The translations under genes and the position numbers were made by a program. Positions 57,345 through 64,000 of a stretch of 64,000 bases of DNA are shown piece after piece. The DNA is taken from assembly GCA_007644065.1 (NCBI GenBank), contig VJWN01000033.1:1-64000 (forward strand). The letters are read 5' to 3'. Below the pieces are notes generated by a model that saw nothing but the letters and a program-made list of their open reading frames with translations, ran no database searches and was not told where the DNA came from. This DNA is from Margaritispora aquatica. Lineage: Eukaryota > Ascomycota > Leotiomycetes > Helotiales > Discinellaceae. Each line of letters begins with the position of its first letter. Within the stretch, counting starts at the first letter, position 1.

Positions 57345-57800
57345 ATGCTGTTCTTGAATTGTTCCTTACGGAGCTCGCAGATTCAGCAAAAAATCTAGCA
57401 ATTCAGCTGAACGATCAGTTTCAACGTTTTGCGAAGCTGCCATCGAATTGCGATGGAAGATCCTAAAACACAGCCGTCAATATCTCAGTCATTCAATTCT
57501 AATCTTGTAACAGTGGCATGCGACGTACCCACAGCGAACTGTATCAATTGAGGACTTCGACCAGCTAAGTTTGAGGAATAACATCCATCGGCTTCTAATC
57601 GCCTCAAGAGTTCACTAGGAAAGTTACAAGGAGACGCTCTCATAGTATAAGCTATTTGGCAATGGATCCGGAAGCCCGGTCACCAAACCTCGTAATTGAC
57701 ATTATACTCTACAATCCTTTGTCTAGGGACCATACGACATACTTTGTTTCCTTGGCGCTGAGTTTGGCGAACGCGGAACTTCTATATACCTTATGGATAT
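57345..57800 (+). pseudogene. Decayed 2EXR-family gene, frameshift and lost splice donor
   Basis: Reading from about 57350 gives LFLTELADSAKNLAIQLNDQFQRFAKLP, to be compared with AELAVRRNSTFHHFAELP of the intact gene at 49025. A one-base shift at about 57440-57446 is needed to continue as ELRWKI. At the exact place of the intact gene's intron, the donor reads CTAAAA (57463) instead of GTAAGC, while the acceptor TAACAG (57508-57513) is kept and is followed by WHATYPQRTVSIEDFDQL. Further on come LLIASRV, SYKETLS, KLFGNGSGS and NPLSRDHTTYF in alternating frames with several stops, fitting the later 2EXR motifs. The copy is not expected to make a protein. Confidence 0.7.
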
Positions 57801-57989
57801 GAGAATTGCGATTAACAAAATAGGAACCTTTAGAAATTTCTTGTAATTATCTGGGTGATCCATAACCAGATTTTCGGTATTCTGTGATCATTCCTGAAGC
57901 GAAGAGAGGTTTGCAAGCAGACTTGAAGGCAAGGGAGATTGCTATGAAGAGACTCCGTCCATATGCAAATGCTAACCTCTGATGCAAGT

Positions 57990-58664
57990 GGAGAGCCACT
58001 TTTCCTCAGCGACACCTACTTGTTAGTGACCTTGTTTATCGCAATAAGAGCGCACTGCAAAAGCTCGGTCAATATCCGATCTCAGCCCGAGTATGTCACC
58101 AAAGCCGCACAGAGACTTTTAAGAACTATCAGAAATTCAACTTCAATCTCGACACCCCTCATCCATGGGGACCCCCCCACTCATAGAGAGGCTGCGCTAT
58201 GTACTTCCTCTAGGGACGTTCAGATGTACTCCATGTTGCGTTCCATGGCCGAAGCAAAAAGGTCGACAGGAGGCTGACTGATAGTCTGCACATTCAAGAG
58301 TCAGCTGGTAAATTTCTGAACGCTGTTCGTCACCTTGACATACCCATCAAATTTGTTTGGAATGTCAACAAGAAGGAAAGCTACCACAAACATTCGCCAC
58401 CCAAGATTGCAGATTTTCATTGTCTGCAGCTGGCGATCGATTTCAAGTCTGTTGTTTGCATATCCATCACACCAAATAGATGCGTCGTACAAAATTGGCA
58501 AGGAATGATGCTCCCAGTGGTACAATCGCAGCTTCTTCAGGTTGCAGTTAACGTGTTATTTCACCATGTAACACTTGCTCTTCAGACACACTCAAAGAAA
58601 TACCCAACTTGGAAGTACCTGAAGTTACAGGTTGGCTCTTATCCACACCTAAGGATCTCATCCT
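57990..58664 (+). pseudogene. Second decayed 2EXR-family copy
   Basis: From about 58030 a reading gives LVYRNKSALQKLG, then ISARVCHQSRTETFKNYQKF (about 58080-58140), which fits the 2EXR motif LL.VCRESR.E.LK.Y; this frame stops at 58186. A stretch in the frame of 58310 is then open for more than 110 codons without a start ATG (KFLNAVRHLDIPIKFVW ... LQLAIDFKSVVCISI ... VGSYPHL), ending at TGA 58662-58664; it matches the C-terminal half expected after the motif. An N-terminal 2EXR exon is not seen, although a 57.83-57.96 kb reading (AKRGLQADLKAREIAMKRL) may be part of either copy. Breaks in frame indicate decay. Confidence 0.6.
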
Positions 58665-59734
58665 GAAACCCTGCCCTTCATCCACTTGGAACGACATGGT
58701 GATAGCTGGCTTTGCTTAGAACTAGGGAGCTTCTAATGTCTGAGAGGGTAAAACTGGGGTATTTCGGAAAGGAAAGGACGGGATATCTTCAACTGGGAGT
58801 CAGGTTGTTGAGGAGAGACAGTGGAGGTCGGCGAGCAGTTGTCAATTAGTTGAGCACTGCATTACTAACACTTAAAAGAGATACTGTTGCCCAGTACTAA
58901 GCACGAGAAGCTAGAAACCCGCGACCTAGATACTCACTTCGGAGAAGTTGTCACAATCACCCAATAAAGAAAGTTTTTCCAAAACTGATTGATAGCATGG
59001 CCAACCGAAACGCTGCGATTGATCTAACAGTTTATCACGGTGACCAATCTCCTTAATCTTATGTATTTCTGCCTTGAAATTTCTCATCAGAATAGAGAAT
59101 AAACTTTCCTCAGGCTCTGACTATTGGAGCGTCCCTCTTCTCTCGTTTACATTTAAAATTGCAATTATGATAGTCCTCCAGATTTCTAAGCTCTTTTGTC
59201 AATGATTGCTATGGAGATAACTTTTACTTCCTTGTAAGTTACAAAAGTGAGCAATTTATAGATGGTTTTGCATATCGCATGACATTGTTTGTTGTGTCTG
59301 ATGAAAGTTGTCATACTACCTTGTAATTATAAGATACTGATGATGCCATACAGGAGATTAATGAACTTGCATGCCTTTTGGTCGCATGAAAATCATCTTA
59401 GAGGCAGAAGCTCGAGAAGATGTTATAAAAAATTCTTCCCAAAACTTTTCAGCTTTTGTACGAGTACTTTAATTTAATCCCTTAGAGTTGACGACTTCTC
59501 ATATGTCAAGAAAACCAAGTTTAATGGATCTAAAAATTCATCTATCACTTTTGTCACACAATTGCAAAATTTGTACGTGAATTGTATGCTATCTCCAAAA
59601 GCTATCAAATCGCCCAATGCGTCCCGCGTGTTAATGCAAACCTATAACCTCCTAAGGTGAGAAACTAACCACACCATTGCTTTGAACGTCTGAACCCTCT
59701 ATGTTTTACTCTTCTGCGGGCTTGGCTTTCGCAT
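58665..59734. other. Intergenic, no gene seen
   Basis: 1.07 kb with no supported gene, becoming AT-rich towards 59700. Confidence 0.4.
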
Positions 59735-60423
59735 CTAGTCCTTCTTCTTTGGTGCGAATGTATCCTTGAATTTCGAGTTTATGCCGAGCAACGTCTCATC
59801 ACGAGCCGTTCTACCAACATTCAACTGTGTTATTTGCTCCTCCGTAAGGCGGTATACGCGCTTTCTATCGCTCATGGGGGAGGAAGCATCTCCACTTCCA
59901 CTTGGTGTACCAGGGAATCTGTCTCTGCTTGGGATGTTTGCGAACGTGTTATCAATCTGGGCGACATTGTTTGGGTATAGCAAGAGGGCTTCGTCCTTTG
60001 TGATGTAGCATTTGGCTTTGGCAGCTGAAGCCGGGCTGTTGTAAGATGGGGGAGTACCGATATGCGTCGTAGGAGCCGAAACCTGGGTGACTGGTGTTGA
60101 GTAGGCATCTCGAGACTCGCCCATGCTGGGATCATTCTCGGCAATGGAGGCCTGAACTTTGCTCGCAGTGGATGGTGAAAGAGCGTTATCTTCAACTGCC
60201 TGTACAAATCGTTATTGATAATTCCCATCATTAGAAAGGCCGAGGAAAATACCAAGGTAGGTGAGTCTGTTGTCTCAAGCTTTTCTCTCATCATGAGACC
60301 AATTCCAACAATCACTTGGGCGAGGGCGTCTTTTGATGGGTTCGCGCCCACGTCAATGATGATTTGAACATTTTCATCCTTCTTTGTAACTTTCATGTCG
60401 ACTCCAGAATTGAGGTTAGACAT
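59735..60423 (-). CDS. Hypothetical protein, two exons, 211 aa
   Basis: Exons 60423-60253 and 60199-59735 are joined in phase 0 by a 53-bp intron (GTATTT..GTACAG), giving 211 residues. The first exon (57 aa) is a compact segment with KDALAQVIVGIGLMMREKLE, probably helical. The second begins with AVEDNALSPSTASKVQASI and is Ser/Pro/Thr-rich to about residue 110; the C-terminal part has TKDEALLLYPNNVAQIDNTF and ends in a basic, Lys-rich tail (FAPKKKD). No domain is recognised. The donor is not the consensus GTAAGT, but it is the only choice that keeps a single frame. Function is unknown. Confidence 0.6.
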
Positions 60424-61481
60424 CTTGTCAGAATGCTGCTAGGTTTGATTCGATTCAAGTTTGATTTGTTGTATGGGAAGAATGATTTGAGGATGTCAGG
60501 GACTTTGGAGACTTAAGTACATCTCAACTGTTATTTGCAAGCTTTCAGTGTAGACCGATTAAAGATTTAATCAGTGGTATCACTTGCTAAGATCCATTTT
60601 CCTCTGCATTCTTTGAACCCCTCCTACCATTAGTCTCGTTTCTTTGCTTCGGACTACTTTCTTGCTCAAAGAAAGTACCATCCTATTCTCAAACACCGAT
60701 TGAAATTTGAAACATCAAAAGGGGAAGTGCAGATCTCTCTGAGAAGCCGGAGATATGTTCGCCTTTGAAGTTTGACATTCGTTCTGAGAACAGTTCTGTG
60801 GCTTTGCTGTATGGAAATTTTCCATAAAGGCGCAGTAGTACCTTATGTTCAATTTTAAAGGCCCAAGCTTTGATTCAATTGCCTTCATCACTTCATAATC
60901 ACATAAGGCAACCAAACGTTTCATAAACAACCAAACTTCTTTGTGTAGCTATCGCTGGATACAAACGACATGCTGTTGCACGTTTGAAAGTGAGTAAACA
61001 ATGCTTGCTAGTATGTGTACATATAAAAACATCTGAGCAGGCTTATGCTCCAAATTAGACGAGCCCTTATTTCTCGCTAGCCAAACAGTCAAAAACTACT
61101 GAGTTTTTGCATACTAGTTCCATATACCAAGTGTCGTAGAGTTCTTCCAAAAGATAGATACGGTAGAGCATCAGCTGAACAGTCAGAGAAAAGAGTAACT
61201 ATTGTTTCTTTTAGAAGATCTTTAAGTAACTAAAGGCATCTGTCATTGAATCATAACTTGCATTGATTAATTTAGGATCTAGTGGGATACCTAGGTAGCC
61301 TCAAATATACCATCCTGATGTCCGAGGTCTAAACCCTCTTCAATCTCGAACATCCAATGCTGGACTTTATGCCAAAGACGACAGTAGTTTCTCTAACTGT
61401 CACCTGCTGCATTCATGATATCCTAAGCCACTGAAGCTTGGAAACCCACACGCTCTTTTCTGATACCTCCCTTAGGCTCAT
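60424..61481. other. Intergenic, no gene seen
   Basis: No supported gene. CCTAGGTAG at about 61288 is another instance of the recurrent short palindromic motif. Confidence 0.4.
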
Positions 61482-62641
61482 TTAGGCTTTCCCTGTCCTA
61501 GATCGTCCAGCAGCTTTTGGATCAAATCCCTTGTACGTTCCCGTCTGCACCTCATATACTCTGTTCCAATCTTCATGCTCAGATTCTGTAAGGTAGAAGG
61601 GCCGACGAGTTGGGTGGAATCTGTATGGTGCATTGAAGATGTGCCGAAGCTCAACAGGGTCGAATTCACTCCAGAGGAAGATGACATCGTTTTCCGCCAG
61701 CAGATAAGTTTTCTTTTCATTGTACTGGGCCGGGTTCTTTGAATCGGGAGCATCAATAAGTTTCTTTTGCTTAGAGACGGCTTTAGGTGATATTTTGGTC
61801 AAGTTGAGTGGTTTTAGCTTCTTGCTTGGTGTGGACTTGGTTGGAGTTTTGACTTTCTGAACCCTTGGAGATGGAGTGGCAGATGAATTTGACTTTGCTG
61901 TACTTTCCTGTGGAAGAGCAGGTGCGTCAACCACAATAGTATCAATTTCGCCGATAGATGTTTTGCGAGTTCCTCCTGAGCGTCTGAGACTTGGACTCAA
62001 TTGACTCAATCCGGCATCTACGTCGAATTCAATATCACTCTCCAGCTTGATATCATCAGCCTTCCTCTTCCTTGCCACAACATGTTGCTTGGTAGGACTG
62101 GTATCCGAATCCAACCCTGAGTCCCGATGCTCTGTGTCTTCTTTGACACCCGAAATGACCTCCTCCTCAGCAAATTGTACATTGGCCTTGAGTGGAGAGC
62201 TCTTCCTAGGACTGTTGAGTTTGATGATCAATCTGAGCTTCGCAGGGGTTGTTGTAGGCTTCGATATTGTTGAAGGAACGGCTTTTGGCACAGGAGCTGA
62301 ATTGCGCTGATCTCCAGGAGGATCAATTGGCTTTGGTGGAATCTCCTTAAACCCTGAAGCATACCTGCTTGCGGCTGCGGCACGACGAGGACTAAAACAC
62401 GGTTAGCAATAATTCACACTAATTGCCGCCGCCAATCAATGTTAGGGGTTTTTGAACTATTGATTCAAATTTGAATTTGACGCGCTTTGGATCGATCTCG
62501 CGACCGCAGATCTGCAGGCGTCCATTTTCAACCGCCACTTGTGAGGGTTGCGACTTTCTCTGACGATTTCGGCGCAACATACTTAAGCTTGACTCTTTCT
62601 GCAAGACGAATACCCAAAGAATTTTCGATTGGATCGGCCAT
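61482..62641 (-). CDS. Hypothetical basic protein, two exons, 322 aa
   Basis: A short first exon (62641-62583, starting MADPIENSLGIRLAERVKL) joins 62391-61482 across a 191-bp intron (GTATGT..TTTTAG, long for this window) to give 322 residues. The middle (about 60-240) is disordered in character: Ser/Pro/Lys-rich, with LRLIIKLNSPRKSSPLK and several SP sites. The C-terminal 80 residues are different, aromatic and globular (VIFLWSEFDPVELRHIFNAPYRFHPTRRPFYLT), and end in basic FDPKAAGRSRTGKA. The basic clusters suggest a nuclear protein. No named domain is recognised. The intron length makes the first exon slightly uncertain; an unspliced model would have to start at an in-frame codon downstream of 62391. 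Confidence 0.65.
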
Positions 62642-63472
62642 GGCGCCTTTGTTTAGCTGAGTTGCTCATGTGGTTGTTGACAATTATCTTAGCAGAAACG
62701 AAGCGAAAGTCGCCAGCTGATTTTTGTAACAAACAAATGGCAGCCTCGAGGACGCCAATACAACCATTGTCCCAGTCTGAGTCTTCCACAGCCTCGTAGA
62801 AGTGAATGATGATCTCTAGCTTCAAAATGTTGGGTCAAGGTGACTTGAAAATATGTAAAAGGTGGTAACGATGCGTTCCGTGGATAAAATGTGAGTATGT
62901 GATATTACAACTTAAATATTCTCTTAAGTCAGAGAGTTCTGAGAGGCATTGGTAGATTATCTATCAGTATGCTACAGTCGTGTGTTAGTATTGATATTAT
63001 TTTTACCCTCTTCTTTTCTGCAGCCATATCAGAAACCTCGAAATTGAGAACTTTATTCCTAGGAAAGCTGTACTACATTGCTGATCCTTTGACTGATTAT
63101 AAATAAGCCTGGATTAGTAAACAGGTCTCGTTGCGTAAGTTTGTTTCCTAAAGTCAAAGACGAGAATGCAATGGCAAGAAGTGTTTTCAATATCAAATTT
63201 CATTTCGTTCATCTATCAAGCAACATTGGGAAAGCTTGCCCAAGCTTCAATCCTTATCAATGAAGTCCTTGTTGTAATACAAAGATACAGAGAAAATGCA
63301 TATCCTTCAACTAATACAATCCACCAATGTCTATCCTTCATGATAACCAGCAAAGTGAAAGACAGTCTAGCAGCAAATGTATCTCAATACACCAGACACC
63401 GAGATGCCCACCACATTCCCGTCTATGCCATGCCTATGAGAAATAGAAGGGAAAAAAACCATTTGAGAGCCC
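62642..63472. other. Intergenic, no gene seen
   Basis: This includes the presumed promoter of the 62.6-kb gene and the 3' flank of the lysine-rich gene. The plus-strand ORF at 63166-63501 has no recognisable content and overlaps that gene's end. Confidence 0.4.
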
Positions 63473-64000
63473 TTAATCCTTTGACGTCTTGCGCTTCTTG
63501 ATGCTCTTGTCCTCAGGAGCATTCTCAAGAACTGATGCACTTCTCTTCGTAGACTTTGTAGTCTTGGCAGGCTTCTCAACTTCTTTGTTGATACTCTTCT
63601 CGACCTTCTTGCTGACGCTCTTCTCGATCTTCTTGCTGGTTGTAGTCTCGGACTTCTTCTCGGGCTTGACTGTCTTGTCAATCGTCTTGTTGAGACTTCT
63701 CTCAACTTTCTTTTCAGTCGTAGTCTGAACCTTCTTGTCAGTCTTGCCACCCTTGGATTTCTTCACTGCAGCAGCTGAGCTCTCAGCGTCAGCATCGCCC
63801 TCGCTATCCTGGGGATTTTCCACAGCAGCGCCAGGCTCAACGATATTTTCAACCTTCTTGACCTTCTTAGACTCTTTCTCAACCTTCGTGACACTCTTTG
63901 CTCTCTTAATTTGCTTCACAGAAATAGCGGGAGCAACAGCCGAGCTTTCAGCTCCACCATCGTCCTCGTCCTCATCATTCTCCTCAATAGCAGTGCCAAA
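63473..64000 (-). CDS. Lysine-rich low-complexity protein, 3' part (5' end outside window)
   Basis: The reading is open from the right window edge to TAA-type termination at 63473, at least 175 residues, so the start lies beyond 64000. The part near the edge is very acidic (EENDEDEDDGG), followed by alternating Lys/Glu/Ser/Thr segments with a loose repeat of KK.EKS..KK.EKS (about 10 residues) and a terminal basic KKRKTSKD that could act as a nuclear localisation signal. Such sequences occur in nucleolar and chromatin-associated proteins, but no domain identifies this one. It is likely disordered or coiled. Confidence 0.75.
   Translation of the reverse strand, partial: FGTAIEENDEDEDDGGAESSAVAPAISVKQIKRAKSVTKVEKESKKVKKVENIVEPGAAVENPQDSEGDADAESSAAAVKKSKGGKTDKKVQTTTEKKVERSLNKTIDKTVKPEKKSETTTSKKIEKSVSKKVEKSINKEVEKPAKTTKSTKRSASVLENAPEDKSIKKRKTSKD

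Noticed and set aside
1..64000. Search by eye for CRISPR arrays, rRNA genes and 5S rRNA
   Set aside because: No repeat-spacer pattern or rRNA signature was found; CRISPR would not be expected in a fungal nuclear genome.

Overview
The window looks like nuclear DNA of a filamentous ascomycete (Pezizomycotina, perhaps a Leotiomycete; the class is inference). The evidence is many short GT..AG introns of about 45-120 bp, typical ascomycete branch sites, recognisable orthologues of TRAPPII Trs120/HypA and of the STRIPAK subunit HAM-2/PRO22/Far11, a fungal A-T-TE aryl-acid synthetase, 2EXR-type proteins, and very AT-rich tracts that resemble repeat-induced point mutation (RIP). No bacterial, organellar or viral block was seen.

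Left part (1-13.7 kb): an AT-rich, probably RIP-mutated repeat; a two-frame hypothetical locus on the minus strand; a second AT-rich patch; a small two-exon hypothetical gene; a 388-bp non-autonomous Tc1/mariner-like element with 83-bp terminal inverted repeats; a 1639-residue protein made almost entirely of kinesin-light-chain-type TPR repeats; and three short tandem arrays in the following intergenic space.

Middle part (13.7-45.2 kb): a complete four-exon NRPS-like (adenylation-carrier-thioesterase) synthetase of the quinone/furanone family with no visible cluster partners, next to a 5.3-kb gene-poor stretch; then housekeeping genes for secretion and signalling (Trs120, HAM-2/Far11), an intron-containing tRNA-Glu(CTC), a medium-chain reductase, a decayed or badly modelled locus at 34.7-35.9 kb, a small nuclear-looking hypothetical protein, a multi-pass membrane protein, a 6-phosphogluconate-dehydrogenase-like protein with a likely mitochondrial leader, and a phytanoyl-CoA-dioxygenase-like oxygenase.

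Right part (45.2-64 kb): mostly gene-poor. It holds one intact 2EXR-domain gene and at least three decayed copies of the same family, a fragment resembling a pogo-type transposase DNA-binding region, a diverged tandem duplication and a perfect palindrome. Ordinary genes return at the end: a MYND-finger protein, two hypothetical proteins and the 3' part of a lysine-rich protein that runs off the window. Genes are scattered on both strands with no operon-like organisation. The most unusual content is the decaying 2EXR cluster, the mobile-element remains and the orphan synthetase. I found nothing I would call a new multi-gene system.
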